64,000 nucleotides of DNA from positions 248,001-312,000 of the forward strand of contig JABTTQ020002615.1 of the NCBI GenBank assembly GCA_016081115.2. Direction: 5' to 3'. Under the pieces are notes generated by a model, which saw only the letters and a list, made by a program, of their open reading frames with translations, did not search any database and had not been told where the DNA came from. Positions 45,455-57,498 of the stretch are shown here, in pieces. The position numbers and the translations under genes are program-made. Positions within the stretch are counted from its first letter, which is position 1. Each line of letters starts with the position of its first letter. Origin of the DNA: Rehmannia glutinosa. Its lineage: Eukaryota > Streptophyta > Magnoliopsida > Lamiales > Orobanchaceae.

Positions 45455-48400
45455 GATTGGTTCAAATGAGACCAATCCCTTTAGGTTAGTCCATGAGACC
45501 AATTATAAACCCTTGATTTAAATATTTGGTACAGATTATTTTTCTTATTTTTGGAATATAAGGGTAATATTGTATTTTCATATATAGCAGTTATAAGAGA
45601 ACAAACGTTAATTCCTGGTTTCTAGGAAAACACAATCTTTTCTTTCCCACCAACCCAATTTTTAGGAGCCAAAAAGCCCACTTTCAGTCAAGTCACGCCC
45701 CTTTAAAATCACTCTGCATTTGGTCTCTTTTCAAAATATATCTGCACAAGGAAACCGTCCCTCTTGAACAGTATCTCTTCACAACATCAAACTTTTCATC
45801 GTCTTCACCATTGAAACAAGTGTTCTGCAAATTTATTTGACCGTCCTCTCCACATTCTCGTTGTCCCTGTTGCGTCCAAGTTCTTTTGGTGGTTGGAGGT
45901 TGCGATTTCGTGGAGAAGAACTAGGGTTTGGGTTGGGTTGTTTTTCTCGATTTTTATTAGGTATTTTCAGATTTTATACACATCTTTCATCTTTTGTGTT
46001 TTGAAGGTAACAATGTTTTTGTTTTTGTGCCCTTTTTTGTTGGATTTTGTGTTTTTGTAATCAGGGAAAAAAATTTATATTGTTCAATTAAATATACAAT
46101 ATAAAGATGAATATAAACAAGTATATGTGTTAAGTTTTCATATACGAATCTGGTAGTTTTTGTATTGGGGTTTTTGGTGTAATCCAAGTGTACAGATAAG
46201 TTGTGCTAAAAAAATTCTTTTGTTATATTAAAAAAAATTAGTTGGTAGTTGAAACCTTGTCCTCCGACTAATATACAGATGTTATATACTAAGTGTACAT
46301 ATATGTCAGGCTAAATATACAATTTGTAGTGGTATGTGAACTGGAAGATGATTACAGATGATATATACTAAGTAAACACATATGCAATATTAAACATACC
46401 TAATTTAGTGGAATCTAAACAGGAAATGGTATAAATTTCAAAGATATGAATCGTTTGTTTTCTTACGGGGTTTGTAGTGTGTATTACTTATACATATTTG
46501 TTATATTAAATATACAAGATTATGTGGAATGTCAACAGAAAGTTTATAAATTTTTTATATATGAATCTTGTGCTTATTTTGTGTTGGGGTTTTGGTGTAT
46601 TCCAAGTGTACAGATTATATATGGGTTTGGTTTTTTTACATGGGGATGTTGACAAATTCTAATTATACCTTTATGCTAAGTGAAATATACAATTTTGAAT
46701 TGGATTTAAATAAGCTAATGCATAAAGCATTTGACATATGAGTTGGTGCCTTTTTGTTTTACATAGGAGCTTTGGTTTTAAAAAATGCCAAGTGAAGAAG
46801 AGGAGAGAGAGGTTGGCAGTGGTGAGGGGGAGAGTTCCGAAGATGAGCAGCCTAAAAAGAGGCAAAGGGTCGATCAGGATTACCCTGGAACGCAAATAAG
46901 GGCGAAACCCAAGGTTATTATAGATGCTCTTGTTGCCCTTAAATCTGCACAGAAGTCTGCAGCCATTGAGATGGGATTTGGTAGTCTATTTTCTTTAAAA
47001 AATGATGATTTTAATAAGAAGCTTACATATTGGCTGGTCGAAAACTTCAATGCACTAAGTAGTGAACTGGTTTTCGAGAATGGTAGGTGTATTCATCTCG
47101 AAAGGGAAGATGTTGGTAGGGTCGTGGGGTTTCCTGATGGTGACATTGTTATTGAGAAGAAGAAAAAAATCCGGAAAATGTGCATTGTACGACGAGTGGA
47201 AAACAATGTTTTCAAATTTTCATAAGGTGACAGCGGGTGACTTGGTTGTTAGGATGATGCAGTGCGTAGATGCAGGAGACTGGTTTCGTAGACATATTGT
47301 TACGCTCGTTGATAGTGTACTTATTGGGAATTTACAGAGTGGATACATCAATCCACTTATTCTCAATTGCCTTGACGATGTTTCAAAAATAAGGGAGTTC
47401 AATTGGTGGGATTATACTTTGAACACCCTTTTATCCAAAAGAGTCAAATGGGACGAGATGAACAAGTATGAGTTCAACGGGTCGGTTTTGTTGTTAATGG
47501 TAATTTCATCATGTATTTGCATTTTTGTATTTCTAAAATGTGATTTTGTAAGGTAATTTGATTCTGTATTGTGTTGTCACATTCACAATTTTGTGTCTGT
47601 TTTGCAGGTGTTATACTTGGACAGAGTCAGTGTACTAGGCAGAGATGTGTCGAGGACATCACCGGCATTTGCTTCATGGACGATGGAAAAGGTTAAGAAA
47701 AGAATCCGTAAAAAGTTCCTACACGGTGGTTTTGGGCAGGGATATGTGGAGGCACCAGATGTTGGTGTGGTTCATTGCAACCTCAGTTGGAGGGATTGGT
47801 CGTCAATCAAGGGAAACAGTCATTTCTTCCTGGGACTTCGTCGGCAGGCGGTGGTGGGCAGGTATATAAATAAACATGCATTAATAAGTTCATTGTTATT
47901 TTATGGGGCAAATTTTGTATATATTCTAATTTTGTATGTACAATTTGCATACATTTGTTGTATAATTAGTGTACGCATATTTTGAAAAAAACATTTTTGA
48001 ATGATTGTATGATAGCTCAGTATGTTTGTACACATTGGTTACATAGTTGTATAGGTAAATTTTATACTAAGTATTTTAAGAGGATTTTTTTCTTTGAATA
48101 TTTGGATGTTGTATGGATAGTTCACTTTTGTTGTATACATAGATTACTTATGTTGTATATATATTCTATGTGTAGCAGTTTATAGTTCATAGCCCAGATG
48201 TCTGTATATTTAGTTGACACATGTTGTATATCTAGTTTTTAGATGTTGTATACTTATTATTATGTATGTTTGTTGTTGTATAAATATTGTATATTTAGTT
48301 GAGACATGTTGCATGCTTATTGTTGTATACTTTTGTGTATGCATAGATCATATTTGTTGTATATGTATTTATGTGTAGCAGTTTTGTAATTCATAGCACA

Positions 48401-50365
48401 GGGTATGTATATTTAGTTGACAAATGTTGTATACTTACTTTTCAAATGCTGTACACTTTTGTAGTTTTTATTATTTCATTTATTTTAACATTCCTTATAT
48501 AAAATAGCAATATTTGTTCATCCATTTTGATTAGTTATACTTGTGTTTTGGCAGGAATACATTGCAAAGATTAAGTCAAGGATTGCTTGTCTTGTTTTCG
48601 ATGTTGTGGAAATAATTTCCTTGATACGGGATGCTCCGTCTGAGGTGACTGAGGTCCCTGAATTTTCTGAGATTGGAGCGGTTGCTAAAAATTTGATATG
48701 TTACAAGACGGTTCATGTTGAGGGCACACGTGGCGGAGATGACGTAGTTGAAAGTGAGAGTCAGCAGGCCGAAGCTTTTTGGAGCAACCCTGAAAATATT
48801 GCTCTGCTAGAGAAGATGGAAGCAGCTCTATGTAAGCGGGACGAGTTTGAGAAATTGAGTGGTGATAAGCCTGACAAGCCAAGTTTTAGTCTTGGTTTAA
48901 CCCAAGAACACACCACTGATAAATGGGACACGGTTGTCGAGACCTCTCGATTTTATGAGAAGGATGTGGTTGCGGGTACATTGGACGAGCAGGCTGGGCA
49001 AGAGAAGGCGGCTGATGATTTGGAAGTAGACGATGTTGGGGTAATTTTTTGTCATTTTACCTGCTTGTTTATTTTTGATGTTTTGTTGTATATGTTTTTT
49101 ATTCTAGTTTATTTTGTTTTTTTAGGATCACAGTAATATGAACGTTGATGATGGTTTGGACGTGGGTTTGGCTAGGAATGAGATACCAAAAAAGAATAGC
49201 GAGAAATGCCGGTTTATCGACGAAATGAACCTCGAAAGTAAAAGAAAACTGAGACGTTGACGTCCCCATTTGTTGAGAGACGGGTTGACGTGTTGTCGTA
49301 GTTAAACGAGCAGCAAAACATGAATGTGAAGTGGTTGTTTGAGAACCCAGAAGCTGAAAAGTAATTTTTATTTTTTATGATAAAATATACTATAAATTCT
49401 TTTATAATGGTTGATTATTCGTTTTTCATTGGACATTATTTTGCAGTGACGAGGCAATTTTCAAGGCTGGTGACATGATCATAACAAGGGAGGACTTTGT
49501 GACGATGCGCCCTGGAAGTTATCTGAGCATATCACTGATTGATGCATGGACGAAGATTTTGAATGCCAAAGAGTTGTTAAGGAGCAAGAGTTCGCCTTAT
49601 AGATTTTTTGCTACCACATATTCAACGGTACTGGCATTTTTTTAATTTCATTAATTTTCATGCACGAAATCAGAAAATAGTTTGCACGTGCATGTTTGTA
49701 TGTTTTTTTGGTAGGTTTTCTCCATTTTTTGTTTGTTTGGTTGTGTGTTTATTAAGTTAAAATTGTGTAATTTGATATGTCGATTTAGTTGACCTAATTT
49801 AAATGTTTTTTTTATTCAGGTAAGTGTATTGTTTTTTTTTAGTTAGGCGGGTATGTTTTTTTAGATGTGTATAAATGCATTTTTAGTACGGTGATGCAGT
49901 TTATTTAGTCCATGTGTTTGGTATATTTAGGAATGACTAATTGTATAGTTGGGCCAATAGATTTGTTTACTTAGTTTAGTGAATTTGTATAGTTTTATTA
50001 TAGAAATGTATAGTTAATTAAATATGATTGTCTGACTTAATTCATGGGTCTGCTTGTTTTATTTGTGTATTTAATTGTTTTGCTAGTACATTGAATTTTG
50101 TTTAAATAACTCAGCCGGTTTGTAATTACAGGAATGGCTAATATCATATCTAGTTCAGTGTGTTTGTTTATGTAATTCAGCGGATTTGTATAGTTATTGA
50201 TATTGAAACGTATAATTAGTTAACTAGTTTTGTATTATGTATTTGATGGATGTGTATATTTTGCCACATTTCATGCAGCTTTTTTTCATTGTTACAAGTT
50301 CAGACACAACTGATGATAGTAGATCCTTTGCCTTATTTTCTCAAAGTCTTGATGCCGAGATTGGT
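45455..50365 (+). mobile_element. MULE, left end plus Ulp1-like gene, right part lost
   Basis: After a TATATA-GAGAGAG tract the sequence GATTGGTTCAAATGAGACCA starts, trailed by 'AACCCTTGATTTAAATATTT' and 'AAGGGTAATATTGTA'. This resembles the left end at 36754. The Ulp1-like gene downstream runs on the plus strand and breaks off near 50365, where retroelement-related sequence begins. No matching right end is found in the window. Confidence 0.5.
46785..50365 (+). pseudogene. MULE-carried Ulp1-like gene, 5' exons to start of protease domain (3' truncated)
   Basis: Exons with clear GT-AG borders are 46785-47499, 47608-47861, 48555-49040, 49126-49360, 49447-49627 and 50279 onward. Exon 1 starts MPSEEEEREVGSGEGESSED with a nuclear-type KKRQR, then LTYWLVENFNALSSELVFEN and DVGRVVGFPDGDI. 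A one-base change in an A run near 47160 shifts the frame before HIVTLVDSVLIGNLQSGYIN. Exon 3 has FWSNPENIALLEKMEAALCK. Exon 5 has MIITREDFVTMRPGSYLSIS, then LIDAWTKIL, the entry to the C48 domain. The last exon has SFALFSQSLDAEIG. The catalytic His and Cys exons are absent. It shares exon order and motifs with the gene at 27953-31441. Confidence 0.8.
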
Positions 50366-50996
50366 TAACTCCCTCATGAGACTTGGAAATATTGAAGAAA
50401 ACTCAAAAATTTGATAAGCTGGGATTTCGGATTGCAATTCATTGAATCAGTTAGTACAGGTGTGACTCAAAATGTGACGACATTTGAACCTATATCCATT
50501 GTTGTTGCACTTATTCTCCTCGTGCGTGCGTATTTCTTTTTGATGCATTAGGCATATTAGGTTTGCATGTCCTGGTGATTTTGGATTCTTTGCTGAGATT
50601 TGGTTTCCATATATAATTTGAGGGTGATATTTTTCTCTTCCCAAAATCTTGAAAATCTTGATGGATATATTTGTGGGTTGAACCGATTTGTAGGATCAGG
50701 GTAAATCTTTTTTTGATTTTATCACAAGTTGATATAATTTGAACACTTTGTGAACCAGAGTTTGAGATTAATTGGGATCCTGATTCTTTCCTTATTTTTC
50801 GATTTTTACCATGAGGAATTCTTTCCCAATTAAAAATCTCCCTACTGTATCTTGATTTACGTGCCTGATTCTAACTCTATTTGAATCAATATTTATTTGT
50901 AGGCAATCAAGTGCATATCACCTCACCCTCTCTCACGTCTTTCGAAGTTTTTGTGTGGTTGGATTTTTTTCAGGTTCCAAGGCTTTCTTCCTCACC
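50366..50996 (+). other. Leader of the retroelement ORF, no LTR found
   Basis: There is no coding content. An acceptor-like TTTTTTTTCAG lies at 50963-50973, just before the ORF. Text near 50460 ('GTGTGACTCAAAATGTGACG') resembles 54265 ('AATGTGACTCGAAATGTGAT'), which lies just before the 3' LTR. I could not find a 5' LTR. Confidence 0.4.
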
Positions 50997-52687
50997 ATGG
51001 CAAGGTTTGTTTCCTCAATCAAGAATTTGTTTGGCAGCCCCAGTAAATCATCATCTTCCTCACACAATTCTGAAAGTCCAAAGTCTGAGAAATCCATGAA
51101 AGCGAGATCTTTGTTGCGGAGATCTTTGTCGGCCGATGGAACCCCATCTGACACTGCATCTCCGTCTGCCCAGAATCCGTCTTTTTCTCCGATTAAGGAG
51201 AGTCCTTTACCACTAGAGACTGTTACAACACCCTCCTCCACTCCCACAGAGGTAATCGCAGAGACCATCACTCCTCCATCGCCAAAAATCTCTGCACCCG
51301 ACCCTGTTCAAGATGCCCCTGCATTTGTGCCTGAAGATGTCCCTGCATCTGGGACTACGTCTCCCACTGCTCCAACCAAGGAACCAGGTTTGGATTCTTC
51401 TCTCCCTGCGCACTCATCCCCTCGAAGTTCCACTCCTACTGCTATCATCCCAGTTCCCTTTTAAGACGAGGCCTTTGTCTCTGTTCTTCCCGGTGAGAAA
51501 GAAAATAAAATTGACGTCGACAATCCTCCGGATTTTGAGGTCATTCGTACAGTTCATGGCCCTTTGGGAAACCCTAATGTGCGCCATTTGAAAAGGCTTC
51601 GTGGTTACTCTCCAGAGGACTTCGAAGATTCCGACTCTACTCCTGAAATTTCTCCAAAGAAGCAAAAGACCATTGTTGAGGGTACTTCGAAGACAGGGGA
51701 AATGAATTGCATATTCCTTTTGTCCCTTTTAGTGATTCCGAGGATAATGTGAACCAGTTTGTTGTTCAGCCCAGAGAACGAGTGCAACCTGAGTCCAAAG
51801 ATAGTGATGATGATGTGTCTTTGGCACAAATGGTTGAGAAGGTCAGAAAGGGCAAAGGTGTGGCCAAGGATGTGACCACATCTAAGCCAACACCCATTGC
51901 AGCTGAGTCATTCTGAGTTCGATGACTCAAGTGATGAGGATTTCGATGCCTTAAAAGAACCAGATCCTGAGATTGATCTTAAAGCCATGGTAGATGAAGT
52001 AGGTGATGAACTAATTGCTGAAGAACGGAAAGAGGTTGTTGCTGCAAATGTCAAGAAAGATGTGATGTCATCCGACGACACATCTGATTCTGAGTTTGAT
52101 CTTAAGAAGGCTCACTCTGAGCAATTTTACACAGCCTCTGCAGCATCCAGGTTTCATGCATTACTTTCCCTTTCTTTTATTGATGAAAAAATCGACATTA
52201 TGAACACTTTAAGAAGTATAACTTGAATCGATTTTTTTAAGAACGCAATTTGTTAACCACGATTGACACGGCTCTACCTTATATTGATTCTGTGGTCTGT
52301 GAATTTTATGCTAATATGTCTACCCGTATTACTGTTCGTCGATCTCCTAAGTTTGGGAAGGTGTTTGTTCGCAATAAGATATACGAGTTTAGTCCCTCAA
52401 TCTTTATATCGGTTCTTTGACATGCCTGATTTTGAGAAAAGTGAGGTGCCCTCCAATTACAATGAAATGGCTCGTTTTCTCACTGGTGGGCGTATGCAAG
52501 ATTGGCCTGACCATCCCAAAAAGCTTGTATTCTCCCGTCTTACGTCCTTCTATGGATTTTTGCACAAGATATGTTGTGCAAACTGGTCTCCTTCAAAAAA
52601 TAACTCCATAGTCACAAGGACGCATGCTCGAGTTCTATATCAAATTGGGAAGGGCCTTCCGTTCAAGTTTGGGAAACTCAGATTCCA
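50997..52687 (+). pseudogene. Retroelement ORF of the 'putative plant transposon protein' type, unit 0 (3' truncated)
   Basis: From ATG 50997 the frame reads MARFVSSIKNLFGSPSKSSS, a serine/proline-rich region, TAA at 51462-51464, and on in the same frame with NVRHLKRLRGYSPEDFEDSD and SPKKQK. Acidic blocks follow (KDSDDDVSLAQMVEKVRKGK; SEFDDSSDEDFDALKEPDPE) in shifted frames. Then comes the conserved plant transposon-protein region (DSVVCEFYANM, KVFVRNKIYEFSP, MARFLTGGRMQDW, THARVLYQIGKGLPFKFG). At 52683-52690 it breaks off (GGGAAACT) into an inverted copia fragment. The protein has no reverse transcriptase or protease. Such ORFs occur in LTR-bordered elements that lack pol; a gag-like packaging role is a guess. 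Confidence 0.65.
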
Positions 52688-53096
52688 TGGTGGACCGAGC
52701 TATACACATTTGCTTCGTGGACTTCCACGATACCGCACCAACTCCAATAGTGAATATGTATCCACTAGTTGAATAAGAATCTTTCGAATCCGGAATCCAA
52801 CTAGCATCACTATATCCTTCAAGTATAGCTGGCTATCTTGAGTAGTATAGCCCATAATCCAAGGTATACTTCAAGTATTTTAACACCCTGGTTAACGTTT
52901 TCCAATGCTCATGGCTTGGATTTCTCGTGAACCTACTTAACATATTTCAGGGTAGGCCAAGTCCGGGCGTGTACAATTTGTGATGTACATCATTCGCTCC
53001 CATTTTATTAACGTGAGTATCCCATCGAGCCATGGTTCTACTTTATTAGCAACCAGATTTATACTTAAATTAATGGGCGTCTTTGACGGTGGCGGT
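52688..53096 (-). pseudogene. Ty1/copia pol fragment (RT-RNase H joint), unit 1
   Basis: It matches 58383-58795, where the minus strand encodes MGYSRIIGSLMYLTNCTRPD and HEHWKTLTRVLKYLKYTLDY. It is flanked on both sides by pieces of the retroelement ORF and carries many small indels. Confidence 0.8.
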
Positions 53097-53107
53097 TCTA
53101 CTCAGAC

Positions 53108-53870
53108 ATCGTCAGAGATCTCCTAAGTTTGGGAAGGTGTTTGTTCGCAATAAGATATACGAGTTTAGTCCCTCGATCATTATATCGGTTCTTTGACATG
53201 CCTGATTTTGAGAAAAGTTAGGTGCCCTCCAATTACAATGAAATGGCTCGTTTTCTCACTGGTGGGCGTATGCAAGATTGGCCTGCCCATCCCAAAAGCT
53301 TGTTTTCTCCCGTCTTACGCCCTTCTATGGATTTTTGCACAAGATATGTTGTGCTGATGGTCTCCTTCAAAAAATAACTCCATAGTCACAAGGACGCATG
53401 CTCGAAGTTCTATATCAAATTGGGAAGGGCCTTTCCGTTCAAGTTTGGGAAAGCGGCATTCGAGGAGGTCACGTTCTTTGCTTTGATGTGAATCGAAAAT
53501 TTGGTCCCTACCATGTGAGTCTCATCTATAAAATCCTGGTATCACAAGGATTTGAGCCAAAGCAGGGTGATCACTTCACCAATCAGCCTGGGTTCTTCCA
53601 TGTGTCTCAACCTATTTTGTCCTCAAAATCGCATTGTTGATATGCCTCGCGTCTATCCTAGAGATGCTCCGCCGCTCCTACGACTCCGACTTTCTGCTTC
53701 TCCGGATCCGCTACATAGATAAGGGAATCCCAAGATCTCGTCCGAGGATGTGGCCCGGATGTGGTTAGGATGTTGGCCACATTCCCGCTCCCATTTTCTC
53801 TAACATTCCCTCTGTACATGTTTCTACCGCTTTCTTACAGAGTTAGCTTTTTCTTTGAGCAAATGTATTA
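53108..53870 (+). pseudogene. Retroelement ORF, C-terminal part, unit 1
   Basis: It starts abruptly after the copia fragment in the SPKFGKVFVRNKIYEF region. It continues through VLYQIGKG, ILVSQGFEPKQGDHFTNQPG and FFHVSQP to a degraded proline-rich tail. It is much more frame-broken than the unit 2 copy (58812-59609), mostly at sites that are CTG or CAG there. Confidence 0.7.
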
Positions 53871-54396
53871 CTAACTTCAAGCTTGCTCCGGTCTCAATTG
53901 TAACATATCATTGGCTCGCTTTCGGCCAAAAAGGGGGAGAGAATAGTCTTTTTGGACCAAGCACTACTCAAGCGGGGAGTTATGCCAACGAGACACCCAT
54001 GATCGATGCTCCAATTCCCGAAGATAATGCATTTCAAGATGATCTTTGTTGCTACACCGTTGTTTTTGTACGAATGAGAATGAAGGCAATGAAGGCCTTT
54101 AGTTTGATTTTGAAGGACAAATGGACATGAATGTGTCTCTTGATGAACTTTATAATATTTGATTTGGGATGTACTAAAACTACTCTTTTACGCAGGTTTA
54201 CTTGTTTTGGTCTCATTGATAACTTGATAAACTCTCATATGATAATCTTTGATGTAGTTTTAAATGTGACTCGAAATGTGATCGCATATGTTTCCATATT
54301 TTTACTCAAAGATTATATTCAGGGAAGTTGTTAACTTAGGGAAGTTTGCTTGATTTGTACTTGATATTTTGTCCAGAAAGGCAAAAAGGGGGAGAT
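53871..54396 (+). other. Retroelement 3' untranslated region and polypurine tract
   Basis: There is no coding content beyond the ORF remnant. GGCAAAAAGGGGGAGAT at 54380-54396 is a polypurine tract placed directly before the LTR start TGTTAGGG. Confidence 0.75.
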
Positions 54397-55132
54397 TGTT
54401 AGGGCGATTTTATTTGATTGCCTAAAATATTTTCCTAAAATATAAAGATTGGTTTTTTGATTTGTTTTGTCTTTCTAGACTTATGATATAATTAGGACTT
54501 TATAGATAAGGGAAGAAATCATATTGATATGGTATTGATATATTAGGATTCTTGGATAGTTATCTTGTTTCCTAACATAAGTGATTTACTTGTCATATAT
54601 TTGTATATATCTTCTTTCCTTGTGTATTAGGTCTCTTGAAGGTTTTGGACGGCTATATAAAGGGAAGAGGACGTCCATAATTGAGACAAGAAATATACCA
54701 GAGATACAAGAGTCTTTAGAGAGTTAAAATTCATACAAGCACAAGGAGTCTCACGCTCGGATGCGATGTCGAATGTGACTACATCCGAGATCACATTCAC
54801 CTGGCTCTAACGCATTGTGTTTGTTAGGTTTTACATCCATTGTTTTGTATTGTGATTAACAAAGTCCACACATGTCTATTGTTGGATGAGTTGAATTACA
54901 TAGATCAGATATACTCTAGATAGGAGTTTTTCGTTGAGTTTCTACTAGTTGAATTTGAGTATTTTTGTATACGGAATCAAACGGATTTTACTAGTGGAAT
55001 GTTTTCCCATATTGGCACGTCTCTTGTTGGCTTGTAGACAATTTTTACTTCATGTGTCTCTTTATTGTTTTCAAAATTCCGATGCATGTGATTGTGAATG
55101 TGACCACATCTTCAATCACATCCTTACTCTGC
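54397..55132 (+). repeat. LTR of the retroelement (3' LTR), unit 1
   Basis: It begins TGTTAGGGCGATTTTATTTG after a polypurine tract and ends ...TTACTCTGCA at 55132, 736 bp with TG...CA ends. A TATA box (CTATATAAAGGG) sits at about 54653. The bases right after it (AAACTTTTGGTAAATATCC) open the membrane-protein coding sequence, so the element was inserted into that gene. A matching LTR lies at 60096-60829. Confidence 0.8.
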
Positions 55133-56729
55133 AAAACTTTTGGTAAATATCCGTGCTATAATTCTTTCAAGAAATAATGAAAAACTTGTGCGGGTTAGCA
55201 GCCTGGTTCTAATGTCAACTGCCATGGCTAATTTCATGGCATCCTTGGGATCCATGGGGGATAACGAAATCATGTTAAACTTAGCTGCTTTAGGCATTCT
55301 TGTGATCACAATTGTGGTAAATGTCGGCATTCATATTGGCTAAATGAGTTCTTATGTTGGGGTCGGATTAATATTGGCTGAAGAAATTATATCTATTGTT
55401 TCCTTGCTTCTTTTGCTTGTGATATTTTGTTCTTCAGCTTTGGTGGTTCCAACTGCCAAAAGATATATAGAATCACAGTATAATCAAATGCATAAAAGAG
55501 TTTCAAATGATGATGAGCTAGTGGTCTAGGGATCAAAATTTGCAATTGATGAACTCAGAGTAGTGGTGAGAAGATATTGGGTGATGATTGAAAGTGGGAG
55601 CCCCCAATTTGTCATTGCATGCTCCGTGATCTGCGTTACTTCAGGTGTGGTGTGTTTGTTGATGGCTCTAACTCTGTTACAAGTTCTTATTAAAGTGCCT
55701 AGCATTTACAATTTTGCCGATTCATCTTATTCTAGTTATAAGTGGTCCATCAATTGGATTCTAGTTATTCAGTCCATTAGATTGGCATTGGGTACAATTG
55801 GTCCTTTACTTAGATGGTTTGACGCTTCCATATTCAAGAGCTCAAAGATAGGCCATAAAAGCTTCAAAGACGAGCTTAAAGTCAAGGATTATTGGACTCA
55901 AAAGCTGACACAATGGAGAGATAGCACGTTGCCTTTAAAAAAAGGACACCACAAGTTGAGAAAACTTCTTCATGACACAAAAAACAAGCTTCTAAATATC
56001 TGCATTCTAGTTCAGATTCTGACTGTTCTAGCCAGCAAACTATTTCTCCTCATTTCTGCAATCTTTGTAAAAGGACTAATGTTTTGCTTTTACCACATCA
56101 AGATTTTAAAGGCATGTGATTCCAATAAATCAGATGACACTATAGAGTCTAAGTTAAGGTCTAGAATGGAGATGGATTTTAGTCGTTACATGTTGAAGGA
56201 TTAAAGGCAATTGAGCTACCTAAAAGGACACTGAAAAACATATGCAATGAGATGGATAAGCTGACCCAAAATGGTAAAATGAAGCAATCCAAGAATCTAA
56301 TCAAACCACTTCAAAAATCTGTGAACTTCGATGGGGTGAGGGAATTCGACAACAATGAAATTCAAAACTTACATTCTCAAGAACGGCCTAATTGCTGGTC
56401 TCTGCCAGTGGTGACCTTGACAAGCATTGCGATTTCATTTCCCAATATCACAGATCGCAAGTCTAATCAATTATTGGTTGCTGTGAGTGAAGGTCTCTAC
56501 TTTGCAAAGCTTATAGAGAAATCCCTCGACGGAAATGGAGATTTGACAAACAACAGTAAAGTAGCAGATGCCGTCTTGGTAGGAGTTGAGCTGTACAAAA
56601 GATGGCAAGATGAGGATCTTCAAAAAGCAGATCTCAAAGGCAAAACCCTTGAGGAGACGTTGCAAAAACTTTCTGATATTGCTGAAAAGATCGTCACGAG
56701 TTTCACGATTGACACAAATAATTTTCTAG
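55133..56729 (+). pseudogene. Multi-pass membrane protein of unknown function, unit 1 (5' cut by LTR, 3' deleted)
   Basis: It is nearly identical to the unit 2 copy at 60830. The frame is broken by TAA in GGCTAAATG (55341-55343; unit 2 has CAA), TAG in GTCTAGGGA (55527-55529; unit 2 has TGG) and a frameshift near 56190-56204 (GTTGAAGGATT versus CTGCTGCTTGAAGG). It then reads cleanly through NFDGVREFDNNEIQ, where unit 2 has lost a base. It ends abruptly after TIDTNNFLV, at the deletion that joins it to LTR sequence. Five hydrophobic segments are conserved as in unit 2. Confidence 0.85.
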
Positions 56730-57498
56730 TTACTTTGAGTGCAGAATGCAAAAATATGGCTTTGTGTATGAATATTTGTTGTAATACCAACTGCAATGCA
56801 CAACAGTGAATATATAGACAACCAACACCTGCAGGAGATAACAAAAATTAGTGGGCATTAATCCAATTATAACATCCCAGATGTTACACCCCACTACTCC
56901 ATAACAGACAAGTAGTGGGCTCTCTTCAGATGACCACTACTGTAGGAGTTACTAACTCCAACAGTCACATGAATCTGGACACCTACAATGTCCAGATTCA
57001 TTGGGCTCCAACAGTCCAACAGTCACTCAAATCTGGGCCAGGCCCATTTTCGAGTGGCAAAACTTTAATGGACCTAGGCCCAATAGGGCCGGGCCTACCC
57101 AAGCCCAAGCCCAAAAGTCCCAGGTCCGGGCGGTCGGGCAGCGTCGCATGTGGCCCACTTGTTATCATCCACTTGTGTTATAGTTTATACAACATATAAC
57201 ACCTTATAGTAAATAAACTAGGATAAATAATGATTTGTATTCCATGTGGGATAAGGCAAAAGCCTTTCATTTCCCTTTACATAATCTTTACATAATGCCC
57301 ATTTATGTGGCTACCTTCGTGTATTAATTTCTCACTCACCGAAATTCGGTTTTGAGAAATAAAAAATACTACAAATATTTACTCGGAACGTAGATTAATA
57401 ATATATAATTTAATTCCTCCAGAATTAAATTTGTATCCACCAAAAATTTGGTCAAAGTCGGGTCGACACCCACTTTATCAAAACCAAAATTCCCAACA
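56730..57498 (-). repeat. Ty1/copia LTR (3' LTR), U5 side truncated, unit 1
   Basis: On the minus strand the LTR starts TGTTGGGAATTTTGGTTTTG at 57498, directly after the purine tract ATGTGGGGGAT. It runs through GC-rich text (GGCTTGGGC repeats at 57080-57115) to a TATA-like CTATATATTCAC at about 56805-56816. It stops at 56730, where the 1-kb deletion relative to unit 2 begins. Confidence 0.8.

Noticed and set aside
56915..57199. Frame rich in GPGP-type repeats (GPIGPGLPKPKPKSP)
   Set aside because: Translation of GC-rich LTR text on the wrong strand of the copia element.
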